NCBI RefSeq assembly: GCF_964340395.1
Contig: NC_135569.1
Coordinates: forward strand, 13,464,019 to 13,516,018
Direction of reading: 5' to 3'
Length of the DNA: 52,000 bases
From: Glandiceps talaboti
Taxonomy: Eukaryota; Hemichordata; Enteropneusta; Spengelidae
Shown here: positions 36,157 to 45,783 of the stretch, piece by piece
Position numbering within the stretch: position 1 is the stretch's first letter
Layout of the letters: every line of letters starts with the position of its first letter
The notes under the pieces: model-generated
The model's input: only the letters and a program-made list of their open reading frames with translations
Told to the model about the DNA's origin: nothing
The model's database searches: none
Program-made: the position numbers and the translations under genes

Positions 36157-37038
36157 ATGGAATCGCAAACGAGAAACACGTATATACAACAGAGTGGCAT
36201 TGAAGTCTGGTACATTGTACCCTTTCACATGTGCACAGAGAAGTGTACACTGGTTAATCCCTTTGGCAGAGGACAACACTACATATGTACGGAATCCTTA
36301 CAGTATCACAATTGCAATGGAGAAAACCGAGGTTGTTCCCTTGTCTTTTCCGAAGATGCACTTGTTTGTCGATTGACTGGTCGGTCTCACAAAAAAGGTG
36401 TATATGTAGGACTTGACCGACCACTGTATCCCTCTATTACACCCATCAATAGCGACACAAGAAGCCAAACTTTTGTCAAGAGGTCCAATGCTATTTTTAA
36501 GACAGTTGCACCTGTCCTGACAAAACTCTATAACCCTTCAAATCGAAATGAGTACAACAACTTGGAACGCATACAGAATTTGTCAGTTGATGACCTGTTT
36601 GCAGCTATTCAAATGAATGTCTTTAAAAAGCGAATCTCTTTACCAATGGCTTTGACGAAATGTCTCTATAGTAGTGAAACGTACCATCTGAAAAGAATCC
36701 ACTGTCGGTTCTCTGAATTACTGGCCCTCGAATCGAGTGTAAGGGATATACTGAAAGTCGTCTTGCAGCACGCTTCACGAAGTCATTTATCATTTCTCTG
36801 TATTCATCCAGAAGCAACTGTTGTCTATGTCCTGACATGTGTTCTTGAAGGTTTTGGTCATGGAAGTAGAAACATTTTTGATGAGAATCGTCACAAACAA
36901 ATGGGCCCCATGCCTTTGGACAGACATTTATATCAAATATTCAACATACATGTCAGGAAATTAACTCAATGTGCTAAAATATTGCAAACCATTATGACAT
37001 CAGCCCCTTGTTTGAGAGCACTTGAGAAAATAAAATAA
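36157..37038 (+). CDS. Cys/His protein resembling the UL92/ORF31 family (293 aa)
   Basis: The N-terminal 80 residues have a cluster of possible zinc ligands (C26, C30, H41, C44, H51, C53, C60, C71) ending in LVCRLTG. That order, an H-x-C, a later Cys, then a VC-x-LTG box, recalls the UL92 family of beta- and gammaherpesviruses, part of the late-gene transcription complex. In those viruses UL92 lies in the terminase intron on the strand opposite to the terminase. Here the gene lies just upstream of a terminase exon, on the opposite strand, so position agrees. The helical C-terminal part is longer than usual for the family. Family membership is a hypothesis from motif and position. Confidence 0.5.
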   Translation: MESQTRNTYIQQSGIEVWYIVPFHMCTEKCTLVNPFGRGQHYICTESLQYHNCNGENRGCSLVFSEDALVCRLTGRSHKKGVYVGLDRPLYPSITPINSDTRSQTFVKRSNAIFKTVAPVLTKLYNPSNRNEYNNLERIQNLSVDDLFAAIQMNVFKKRISLPMALTKCLYSSETYHLKRIHCRFSELLALESSVRDILKVVLQHASRSHLSFLCIHPEATVVYVLTCVLEGFGHGSRNIFDENRHKQMGPMPLDRHLYQIFNIHVRKLTQCAKILQTIMTSAPCLRALEKIK

Positions 37039-37086
37039 AATAATTATTGAAAAAACACACGCATACAATGCATTCTCTTGTCTTGT

Positions 37087-37911
37087 TTATTTATTCTGTT
37101 CAAGCATTATATCGAAATGGTCAGCACACATTCTAAGATGTATAGGTGCTTTGGCAGCATCTATTCCTTTCAATCTATTTGTTGTGTCCAATTCCAGAAT
37201 TAAGGCTTTGTTTCCTTTCCTACTGTCCCTCCCATAAATTTTGATTGGAAGGCTTAGCATTTGGCTGGCACATACAATTTCGATGGTCATTGCTGCATGA
37301 GGTTCATTACTGAGTAAGTGTTTTATACTTTGTTCGAGTGTTTGAAATCCTCCAAGTAGAAATTTACCCCGCCCAAAATCTTCCAACAGTTGTTCTTTTT
37401 GGGTATCGTCCAGATTGTCCATATATGCTCCAAGATTTTGCCTGAACTCTGTGGCTTCCCATTCCAGGTTGTCAACAACTGTTGAATTACTCCATCTTCT
37501 ATCCACATAGTTCTGAATGTAGCTTTGATTTCTTGCAACAACACAGCAGCGAAAGAAGCATGCATCGTTTATGCCACTTATCTGTATGATATGCCAGATC
37601 TTACCATCAATACTTGTGTCTTTGGGTAGTTTACTAAATTTGTTACTTTTACTGATTGTTTGTTTTTTGTTGTGTGTTTTCTTAGGAATTTTAACCACCG
37701 GTACTTGCAGCGTTTCACATTGAACAGGTGTTTTGTTTTGTTTTTGGGATGTGGTTTTGGGATGAGAGTTTTTGTAACTTTTGTTGTCAACAGGATGGAC
37801 GTTTTGTTTGCTATATCCCATTCGCTTCATTAACATAGATCTCTTCTTGTTCTGCCTCTTTTCGAGCAAACGAGCCCATTTCATCTGTGGACGAAAGGTT
37901 GTGGAGTGCAT
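37087..37911 (-). CDS. OTU-type cysteine protease, probable deubiquitinase (274 aa)
   Basis: After a basic, low-complexity N-terminus (residues 1-100) comes a region with OTU hallmarks. A D-x-C-F-F box holds Asp116 and the likely nucleophile Cys118 (GINDACFFR). A mid-domain YMDNLDD/LGGFQTLEQSI stretch follows, then EIVCASQMLSLPIKIYGR (the usual strand with I-x-V-Y), and finally His265 followed by Asp267 (CADHFDIML). Cellular and viral OTU proteins remove ubiquitin or ubiquitin-like chains and often dampen innate signalling. The usual D-G-x-C is D-A-C here, a small deviation. The gene shares a divergent promoter with 38040. Confidence 0.72.
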   Translation of the reverse strand: MHSTTFRPQMKWARLLEKRQNKKRSMLMKRMGYSKQNVHPVDNKSYKNSHPKTTSQKQNKTPVQCETLQVPVVKIPKKTHNKKQTISKSNKFSKLPKDTSIDGKIWHIIQISGINDACFFRCCVVARNQSYIQNYVDRRWSNSTVVDNLEWEATEFRQNLGAYMDNLDDTQKEQLLEDFGRGKFLLGGFQTLEQSIKHLLSNEPHAAMTIEIVCASQMLSLPIKIYGRDSRKGNKALILELDTTNRLKGIDAAKAPIHLRMCADHFDIMLEQNK

Positions 37912-38039
37912 GTCAATTGTTTATTTTTTTACATGGTGTGCTGACTTTTCCCCATAAATACAGACGTTTTGTGTGTTTCTAAAAGGAATGGGGATATTTA
38001 CGCACCTGTATTTACCTCACTACAATGTAAGGATTTGTC
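37912..38039. promoter_or_regulatory. Divergent promoter, 128 bp
   Basis: It lies between the OTU gene (minus) and the 38040 gene (plus). CCATAAATAC near 37953 is a TATA-like element for the plus direction. No CRE site is seen. Confidence 0.45.
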
Positions 38040-39353
38040 ATGACGACAAGGAACAGCAAGAAAAGGGTTAGGACTACAACACCAGATGAGGACAACACCA
38101 GTGACGATGATTTCACAAATGATGGCACAGGGAATAGCAAACGTCGGGTGTGTCGATCTGGCAACAGAATCGAGTCCGAATTACTACAAAGTGAAAATCC
38201 TATTTGTCGACTCAATAGGATTTTAGCAACAGGATTCGATAATGGTTTTGATGTGTTCACAAAAACAGGCCTTAAGTTTCATGCAAGAGGGTGTGCTGCA
38301 GATTTTATCAAGTGCCTCCTGCAGGTACCAGACAGTGTCGTATCCGACAACAAGGATTTGAAATTGTTGTTGAATGCATACAAGAGACTGTTGCAAGTAT
38401 ACAAGGACGTGTCAAAAGGCTCAAAGAATGGGGTTCCACCCAACAGCTTAAATAGAATCATGTACATGTTGGTGTTTGGTGGGGGATTTCTTTTAAAAAA
38501 AAATTCGAATCACAACCAGTTTATTACATTCACGAATTCAACAGAAAAGTTTGGCAGGTACGATTACACAAAAGTGGTGTGTTACAAGAACATGCGGAGT
38601 TTGCCAGGTGCAACATCGTACAGTGGAAGAGATAGCGAAGAAGGTTTCGAAGTGAGCTATGAAAAAGCCAAATCCGTTCGCCAAACGTTTACTGCCTATG
38701 CTGCAGCCAAATTCATTGAACAACAAAGACAACTGCTTGCCACTGAGGGTGTACAAGCCAAACAAATCACTGAGCTGAGAGACATATGTTCACTGTTGTG
38801 CAGGTACGAAAGAGGTACGTCATACCGTTTCTTTGAATACATCCACAAGACTGTAAGACAAGAAATGCCTGGATTCTTCACACTGTTGGTTGCAAGGGTT
38901 CATGCAATGGTTTTCCATTCTCTTGAACAAGTCGATGCGAACCTAAATATGTATCCATACCTTTGGAGTTTTGTATATGGTGATTGTGAAAATGCTTTGC
39001 GTTTGTCCAGCGATGCCCACACAGATAGGAATGAATTGCTGAAAATGATCACCAAACTATACAGAGAACACTCGGAAAACAAGTACTTTGACAACTTTCT
39101 GACATCCTTTCCTCATTTGGGTGTGCCAAACAGTATCAAAGATGGTACATTCGAAAGTATTCGCAGTGCTATTCATTCCATTGCCAAAGGGGTTCAGGAA
39201 ATGTTTGGAATGCACAAAGATAGTCACATGCACATCGACTTCAATCAGCTCTTTGGCCAAATGGCAACGTTCTTGAAAGGGAATGACAATCACATTATCA
39301 AGACAAACATGGTTGTGCAGAGAGGGAAAGTGGTGTGGAAATCAATTGGGTAG
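38040..39353 (+). CDS. Viral protein truncated at the rearrangement (437 codons)
   Basis: Family not recognised. The N-terminus is basic and acidic-patched (KKRVRTTTPDEDN, SKRRVCR), suggesting a nuclear protein; the rest is globular and helical. At about 39323 the DNA switches to a copy of the inside of the 933-aa gene. The last ten or so residues and the stop at 39351 are therefore read from foreign sequence in another frame, and the true C-terminus is absent. By position, upstream of a terminase exon and on the opposite strand, it might correspond to one of the larger intron-nested genes of other herpesviruses, but there is no sequence proof. Confidence 0.75.
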   Translation: MTTRNSKKRVRTTTPDEDNTSDDDFTNDGTGNSKRRVCRSGNRIESELLQSENPICRLNRILATGFDNGFDVFTKTGLKFHARGCAADFIKCLLQVPDSVVSDNKDLKLLLNAYKRLLQVYKDVSKGSKNGVPPNSLNRIMYMLVFGGGFLLKKNSNHNQFITFTNSTEKFGRYDYTKVVCYKNMRSLPGATSYSGRDSEEGFEVSYEKAKSVRQTFTAYAAAKFIEQQRQLLATEGVQAKQITELRDICSLLCRYERGTSYRFFEYIHKTVRQEMPGFFTLLVARVHAMVFHSLEQVDANLNMYPYLWSFVYGDCENALRLSSDAHTDRNELLKMITKLYREHSENKYFDNFLTSFPHLGVPNSIKDGTFESIRSAIHSIAKGVQEMFGMHKDSHMHIDFNQLFGQMATFLKGNDNHIIKTNMVVQRGKVVWKSIG

Positions 39354-40831
39354 CAGAGCAATCAAGAGACGATTCAAATTTAACAGGTTTTCAAGTAATC
39401 TGTGCAGTCAGAGATGTGCTGGCCATCGGTTTGGGCCAACACGCACTGTGGAATGAATACAGTGGTCATTACGATAAGTATTATGTCAGTTGTCTTGGAG
39501 AGTTATACAGACATGTGACATTATTCGAACAGAAATTCCTAGATGAGTGTTTTCGCTTGCCGACACTGTCCACGTGGAAAAGAGTAGAAAGAGAAATTTT
39601 GGATTTTGCTGACAAGAGTGTGAAGAACTTATACTTAGATGCATACAAGCGACAACTGTGGGACATGTACAGGTATGCCTATGTGTTTGTCGAAAGCAAG
39701 AGTACTCTTGAAAGTTATGCAACGGAACCCATTGAAGTGTTGTATGCAACAAATTTGTGGGACAAAACGTGGGGTATTCATCTTTTCGTATGGACACCTG
39801 GAGACATGCCAAAGTACTTGACGTTTGTTGATAAAACAAATCATCAGTTATTTCACAGTGTCTATGTCGCTGGCACAAATCTGGGAAATACGCCCGCAGC
39901 ACTAATGTCAATACCGCCAGATGCACATTTCGTCCAAGAAAGTCTTGTCAATGAGTATGATAGAGCAACTTATCATTTCGTACCCGATTGTGCTCGACCT
40001 TCACATATAAAGGTTGGTGACTTTGATGCTTTGGTCAATACCAATGAAGAATTTACACCTGTTGTATTTCCTGAGGCATTTGCCAGTCACGACTTCCCAC
40101 AGGTCAAAGGCCATGGTATGGGTTTTACAGTTTTGGCAGTGAGGGCAGCTGTCATATATCATTTTTACAATGCCTATGCTTGTGGACGTGTTGACGAAGT
40201 TCCAGTCTACGATTTGATACAAGACAAGTTGAAAACAGCTGCAGCCAATCCCACATATAAATGTTTACGAAACTTAGGAGAAATGGTAAAAGTCGAATTC
40301 GAGGAAGACAAACTGAATTACTGGTCAGCATTGATAGAATACGACAGTGATATGCAAAAGTATTTGAAAGGTCGTAGGTCCATTCCAGTATTGATTTCAA
40401 CAGGTGACGTGGACACATCTGAATATCTGTGTTGTTTGGTCAGACATCCAGGAATTTCTGAACCATTTATCTTGGCAAATATCAAGAAAGACGAAGCATT
40501 GATCCAGTCTGTCATTGATCATCGGTCCATTGACTGTCGATATTTCCAAACTGCTTTTGACAATGGAGATTTCTTTGTCCATGCTTTGAACAAAATAAAT
40601 CATTTTCAAAGAAATTCGCAGATGAACCAATTCGAAATCTTACTCACACTTGCAGGCATGATGGAAAAGAAGGGAGTACCGTTTAATGCAAACATGTTTA
40701 AGATGATGAAAAGCAAACTTGTGCATTATTTCTCAAAGCGCTTTTACTGCCCGGCCAATTACTCGTCACTAGAGAAATGGTCTGAAGAGAATTTAGATTC
40801 TTTAATACAAGACGTTTTAGTGCAAATGTAA
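39323..40831 (+). pseudogene. 5'-truncated copy of the 933-aa gene
   Basis: It encodes the C-terminal ~498 residues of the 27606-30407 product, identical to it, but has no promoter, and its first in-frame start is a GTG created by cutting the gene. The next ATG is far inside. Its frame differs from that of the interrupted 38040 gene, so it is not made as a fusion either. Confidence 0.9.
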
Positions 40832-41017
40832 ATTCTTTTGACATGTGCAAAAAAAAGAGAAGGAAATAAACTTTTTAATTCATACAACAGTAGTCTTGTT
40901 TTTAATGTTTACATATCAGCAAACACGTGCTCATGCATACACATGCATTCTCGCTTTCTCTGTCTTCTTTTAGAGTATTAACGTATACTGTTTTTCATGT
41001 CGTATCTACTATTAAGA

Positions 41018-41905
41018 ATGGAGAAATTTATTGTTGTTATAATGGTCACGGCCTGTGTTCTTTGTCTGGGCCAGGCAAAATCCACGACAGACAAATATGC
41101 TTATTGCCTACGTTTCAATTCATTGGAAGGAATGCCTCTGGACGAATTTCGTGATATTTTGACAGCCAAATTTCAATACTACTGGCCAAAGAGTGAATTC
41201 AATGAAGACTGTTATCACCCTCGTGCCATTAACATATATGCTGTAAAGGGAAATGACTACACTATAAAAGACTTGACTGGAAAATTCGAAAAGAACGAAA
41301 TGGTACATAGTTGGCAAGACGAAGGTATAATTGTTATCCAAAATGATCTTTTCAATTTCGGATTCTTTTCAAAGATTGAACTCATTGGCGAAGATGCACA
41401 GATATTGAAAAATTGTCACGTCAGTCGATTGGGAACCATGGACGATGCTTGTTTTGAGTGCAAAGTACGATATTCTCTTAAAGAAGCACAGTGTAATTTT
41501 GTCAAAATAAGTATTGGCGATTTCGTAGCCTTGGAGTTCGGTCGAGTACTGGGTTATGAAATCAGACCTGCTGCAGAAATGAGACCTCGTTTGAGGCGAA
41601 GATGTCTGGGTATGTCACCAAAACTTGGTGGATTTAAAACTGAAGACAGTGACAGTGACAGTGTTGAAAATCAATGGGCAATACCCGTCCAAGACACAGA
41701 CTTGATCAGTAATACTAAAGGGGAAACTGTGGTAACTGAATATCCATGGGAAACAGACTTTACCACTATTAGTGAAGAGGAAACTGTTGAAACTGAATTT
41801 CCAGTGACCGAAGAGGACAGTTCTGATACTTATATTCATAACAAAAGAGAAGTTCTTAGAGGAGACATTTCTAAGGAAGAGTATTTGTCAATGAGTAACT
41901 ACTAA
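41018..41905 (+). CDS. Secreted acidic RGD protein (295 aa), copy 2
   Basis: Identical to 30594-31481 in sequence, signal peptide and RGD position. About 190 bases of upstream sequence from the 3' end of the 933-aa gene are included, so the promoter is probably intact in both copies. Confidence 0.82.
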   Translation: MEKFIVVIMVTACVLCLGQAKSTTDKYAYCLRFNSLEGMPLDEFRDILTAKFQYYWPKSEFNEDCYHPRAINIYAVKGNDYTIKDLTGKFEKNEMVHSWQDEGIIVIQNDLFNFGFFSKIELIGEDAQILKNCHVSRLGTMDDACFECKVRYSLKEAQCNFVKISIGDFVALEFGRVLGYEIRPAAEMRPRLRRRCLGMSPKLGGFKTEDSDSDSVENQWAIPVQDTDLISNTKGETVVTEYPWETDFTTISEEETVETEFPVTEEDSSDTYIHNKREVLRGDISKEEYLSMSNY

Positions 41906-42151
41906 AGACAAAGAAAGAATGAAACAAACAAACAAATAAATAAATAAATAAATAATAAAGAATTATTAAACAAATTTGAATGTGTTTTCTATTTATTTCC
42001 TCTGTCATGACATACAGGTATCAAAACACCACTACATTTTCATTCTATCAATATTTGCAATCATAACATTACGAATAATGTGCCCTCTCTCTCAACATGC
42101 CCATATCGTGAAGATGGCATCCTATACGAATACTAAAGGTTGTACATATTG

Positions 42152-42596
42152 TGACGTCACTTTATTTTATTTATATTTGACGTTGATGTAGAGTTAAGAA
42201 AAGTGATGTCATAACTTTTCCTATTACACGTGTGTTGATCATGTGTCGTGACGTCATATTTTACAAACATTTCTTGTCGTGAAGATTATGTCGTCACGTT
42301 GTCTATCGTGACATGTCGTATCTCTTAACATGCCCATATCATGTCGTTGGCATAGATGACGTCACTTTATTTTATTTATATTTGACGTTGATGTAGAGTT
42401 AAGAAAAGTGATGTCATACTTTTCCTGTCTCTCAACAGGTCAATTACACGTGTGTTGATCATGTGTCGTGACGTCATATTTTACAAATATTTCTTGTCGT
42501 GAAGATTGTGTCGTCACGTGATTTCGTCACGTCGTCTATCGTGACGTGTCGTGCCTCTCAACATGCCCATATCATGTCGTTGGCATCCTATATAAG
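42152..42596 (+). promoter_or_regulatory. CRE-rich promoter, copy 2
   Basis: Same arrangement as 31728-32172: four TGACGTCA sites in two ~205-bp tandem repeats and a TATATAAG box at 42589-42596. Confidence 0.85.
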
Positions 42597-42648
42597 TAGG
42601 TGAGATCTTAAAACCACTCATTCTGCCTGTCTGGCTGTCAGCTGAAAC

Positions 42649-44388
42649 ATGGACATGGAGCAATTGGAATTTGGTCCCATTACATCTGATCTGTTGAAAC
42701 TCTATTTCGATGACGATGTTCAGGTGTCTGACCTGTGCACTCGGGAGTACAAAATGTTGTCTCTGGGCGATCTCCTATGCAAGACTGGAAACGGTGTCAA
42801 TGGTTTTGTATCTGACGGGTGTTGGAAAGAGATGTCTCCCACAGAGATCAAAAAGGGAGATGTTGCCCTTTTCATGAAGAAACTAGTCTATACACCTTTC
42901 TTTGCAAGCATTGCAAAACGCATAGTGAAAACTGTGAGAGCCCAATCCTGTGCAAATTTCACGCACATGCTGAAAGACGTGGGACACAAACTCGTGGACA
43001 AAATCGAAAAGGTTGATGTTGCATCCGCTAACGATATCCTTCATGTGACTGATGTTCAACTCACTCCAAAGTTGAAAAAAGGTGGCGACAACAATAACGA
43101 TATTTATGCTCATTACGATGTGACATTCACCTTTGGTGATCATGCCAAGATTGCCGAAGGTACTGAGCATGACTTAGATGTTGTTACTGTCACACCGACT
43201 AACTCTCGGCCTCCTTGGAGCTCTCAGGTGTTGAAACTTGGTACGGCACATTTGAGTTTTGCCGATATATCATTCAAGGGTAACTTCTGTGCCACTGATA
43301 CCGAGCATGCAGAAGTGAAGTCTCGTTTGGAAGCAAGAGGTATCAGTGCTATGAATGCTTCGAATTTGCGTAACGTGTATGATGCTCGCTACACGTTGGG
43401 AACAACCAGTCGTTTTGGCAGCCTGGGCAATCTCAAAAGCATCAAACTGCATCTCATTTACCTCTATGTGCAGTGTGCCTACATGTACATCTTGATGATG
43501 ATGGAAAGGGGAAGCAGCTTCTATACAGATGTCAGACCCAAAGGGAAATTCAATGTGGCAACATTCTCACACCTCTTTGCTCAGGAAGTCAGAAGACTGT
43601 ATTATGGAGAGAATGACAATGTGGGTCGAAAACTTAAGTTGACTGATGAAGCAACTGCTGCTGTCTACAACAAGTTCATGTCTAGCATATGTATACGATT
43701 GAAGAACAAAGATACTAGAGAAATTGGGGACCACAATCTGAAGCTGCTGAAACAAGAAAACATGTACGTGAGAGACAAGAAAGTTTACCAGACCATGGAT
43801 CATGTGTTTGATATCATGACTAGTCACAACTGTATCTACAAGCCCTTGGATGTCTCATTTCATCCTGCTGTTGTACCACCTAGAGACGACAGTTGTATCA
43901 AGGTACCTCACAGTGTAAGAAAGGACCTGGGGAAGAGAGATGGTCATGTTCTTCCCCCAGATTCTGCCAATGTCTCGTTCAGAATAATCTGTTATGCTAG
44001 TAACAGGTGTAAAAAAAACATCATCGTGAGCTCGGTTCCAGAGTCGATCCACGTGATACCTTGGAAGTTTCTGTATGAGAAACCAATGCAGAAGTCCGAA
44101 TCCAAGAGTGCCGATGATCTTGACAAACGAGTGGCTGTAGCCTACGTGAAAGGATTGGCAATTGGACTGGGAAACGAGGCCGATGCCTGTGAGATGCTTG
44201 GTCTTGACTTCAACGAGTACAGTGCCCTTGTTGCTGAAGACAGAGAGTGTCTACTGGACGAGAGCTACGACGTTGCACTTGTCAAGAGTTTGGCACCTGA
44301 CATGGAAGGTGAAGAATTGGTATGCAAGACTTTGGGATACAACTACGAAGACTACAAATCAGTTGCCAAACGTTTGAAGATAGCTTGA
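42649..44388 (+). CDS. Viral protein with C-terminal internal repeat (579 aa), copy 2
   Basis: Identical to 32225-33964, with the full promoter and polyadenylation signal included in the repeat. It is the last complete viral gene before the host junction. Confidence 0.85.
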   Translation: MDMEQLEFGPITSDLLKLYFDDDVQVSDLCTREYKMLSLGDLLCKTGNGVNGFVSDGCWKEMSPTEIKKGDVALFMKKLVYTPFFASIAKRIVKTVRAQSCANFTHMLKDVGHKLVDKIEKVDVASANDILHVTDVQLTPKLKKGGDNNNDIYAHYDVTFTFGDHAKIAEGTEHDLDVVTVTPTNSRPPWSSQVLKLGTAHLSFADISFKGNFCATDTEHAEVKSRLEARGISAMNASNLRNVYDARYTLGTTSRFGSLGNLKSIKLHLIYLYVQCAYMYILMMMERGSSFYTDVRPKGKFNVATFSHLFAQEVRRLYYGENDNVGRKLKLTDEATAAVYNKFMSSICIRLKNKDTREIGDHNLKLLKQENMYVRDKKVYQTMDHVFDIMTSHNCIYKPLDVSFHPAVVPPRDDSCIKVPHSVRKDLGKRDGHVLPPDSANVSFRIICYASNRCKKNIIVSSVPESIHVIPWKFLYEKPMQKSESKSADDLDKRVAVAYVKGLAIGLGNEADACEMLGLDFNEYSALVAEDRECLLDESYDVALVKSLAPDMEGEELVCKTLGYNYEDYKSVAKRLKIA

Positions 44389-44504
44389 GTGTTGTTTTGT
44401 GTACTATTCAATTGGGTATGTTAGTTGTTATTGCCGTGTTATGAAAATAAATCACAAATAAACAAACATCAGAGTGTATTGCTTTTTCTTGTTATTTTTA
44501 TTTC

Positions 44505-45107
44505 TTAACGATCCTCACATCTGTTGAAACACGACCAAGCTAGCCATAACACAAAGGCCATGGCTAAATCGTCCCTTTTATTTGTACCCTTACCACTGAA
44601 GGAAAGTTTCCCATCCACTTTAATCGATCGTTTAAAATCACGCAACTGAGTAAGCAGAGCTTCCATGACAAGTTTTTCGTCGTCCTGATTAGGTTCTCTC
44701 AATAAACTCGTGCCAGCACATGGGTTCTGTAAACATTTTCCAATGGTGACTATACTATTACTAAACGATACTAAGTCATTGGCAATAAGCATTTGTGCAA
44801 GATGAACGAGATTGGCCTTGTTCCTTGTCCATATACCCGTTTTCATATTCCCGTCCCGACCAGTTTCTTTCTCTATATCAATCGTCACACCTTGGTGCAA
44901 GAAATGTTTTTCTAGCTCACTAGCCATTAGGGCAGCATGTGCATGCGAAGTGTTTCTCTCTATGTATACACGAATGGGTCGTTGTCTTAGCTTAGGGAAC
45001 TGTTGAAGACTGTACTCGATCGATCTTATGCACAGGAGGCTGTGTTTGGGTAGCAGTTGTTCTATGTCTTCTTGAGTTTCGGCAATTACGTGATCCAATG
45101 AAAGTAT
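44505..45107 (-). pseudogene. Terminase last exon, orphan copy
   Basis: Identical to 34081-34683, including the acceptor AG and pyrimidine tract, but the upstream DNA beyond 45161 is host TRIM sequence, so no terminase exon can be spliced to it. It cannot make a functional terminase. Confidence 0.88.
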
Positions 45108-45160
45108 CTGACGTAACAAAAGAGATAAAAAATAGAAAAGCAGAGTGAAATAGTCGTCTA

Positions 45161-45162
45161 GA
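45161..45162. other. Virus-host junction
   Basis: Left of this point the sequence follows 34721-34737 base for base (ending GTCGTCTAG). Right of it (ATAACGTGAAAACACTATGG) it follows the TRIM gene, matching 48960-48980 in the intact paralogue. At most a few bases (at least one G) are shared by both sides, as expected for end joining. Confidence 0.85.
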
Positions 45163-45783
45163 TAACGTGAAAACACTATGGTTGCTATGGGTTTTCCAAA
45201 TACACGTTACGCAAATCGGCAATTGACAAGAATCACAGAAGTGGGTGAGATCATGATCTGAATGGGTTGGACACTGAACCCGAGGAGCTACCAAGGAGGT
45301 ATCACGTTCCTTTGCAGTTTCGTATTCTTCTTGACTCATTAATTGATGTGCTTTCGTTGCAGGGACCTTTGTGTGGACTTTTGTGCAAGTTGAACATATG
45401 TCAAGTCCGCAGTCAATACATCGCGAGGACGTTGAAGCAACTTCACAAAGTTGACATGTTTTGTCTGTGTCTGTAGATGCTGTTCTGTCAGCACTAACCT
45501 CATCAGACGGTAAAGTCACGTGTGTATCCAGAATTTCTATGATACCGTTGACGTGTGTGCTAGCAGGTAAGGACGAGACGCCATCTTTGGGTACGTCACA
45601 GCACTGCTGACAGAGGGGACATTTGAAAGACGTTTGCGTTCCTGCGTATTTTATCAAACATTCAACACAAAAGGAGTGATGACACGGCAAAATCCTAGCA
45701 TTCTTGTATCGCTCTAGGCAAATGCTACACGTCAGGAAACGCTCTGAAATTTCTTCATGAACAGCTTGTTGTTTTGCTGCCAT
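45162..45783 (-). pseudogene. Host TRIM gene cut by viral DNA (RING and B-boxes only)
   Basis: The first ~207 codons match the intact TRIM at 47294-49579 closely: a C3HC4 RING (CSICLERY to CPLC), then B-box 1 (CQLC to HTKV) and B-box 2 (CPTHSDHDLTHFCDSC to HSNHS). At the codon after FTLS the frame runs into viral sequence and ends at 44992, giving a 263-codon chimera without coiled coil, filamin or NHL parts. If made, it would keep the E3 and B-box region but could not form the usual antiparallel dimer. The missing 3' part of the gene might lie on the far side of the insertion, outside the window. Confidence 0.85.

Larger units (their letters stand above)
39323..45161 (+). repeat. Long direct repeat, second copy (5839 bp)
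   Basis: Copy of 28899-34737. The left edge joins the truncated 38040 gene. The breakpoint shows short homology: AGGGAAAG-like bases are shared by both sides just before the copy. The right edge joins host TRIM sequence at 45161/45162. Both edges cut genes, so this is a secondary rearrangement or an assembly product, not a viral terminal repeat of normal design. Confidence 0.95.

Noticed and set aside
28899-45161. Direct repeat as the normal terminal/internal repeat of a herpesvirus genome
   Set aside because: Both edges cut genes and the second copy ends in host DNA, so it does not behave like a designed genome repeat.
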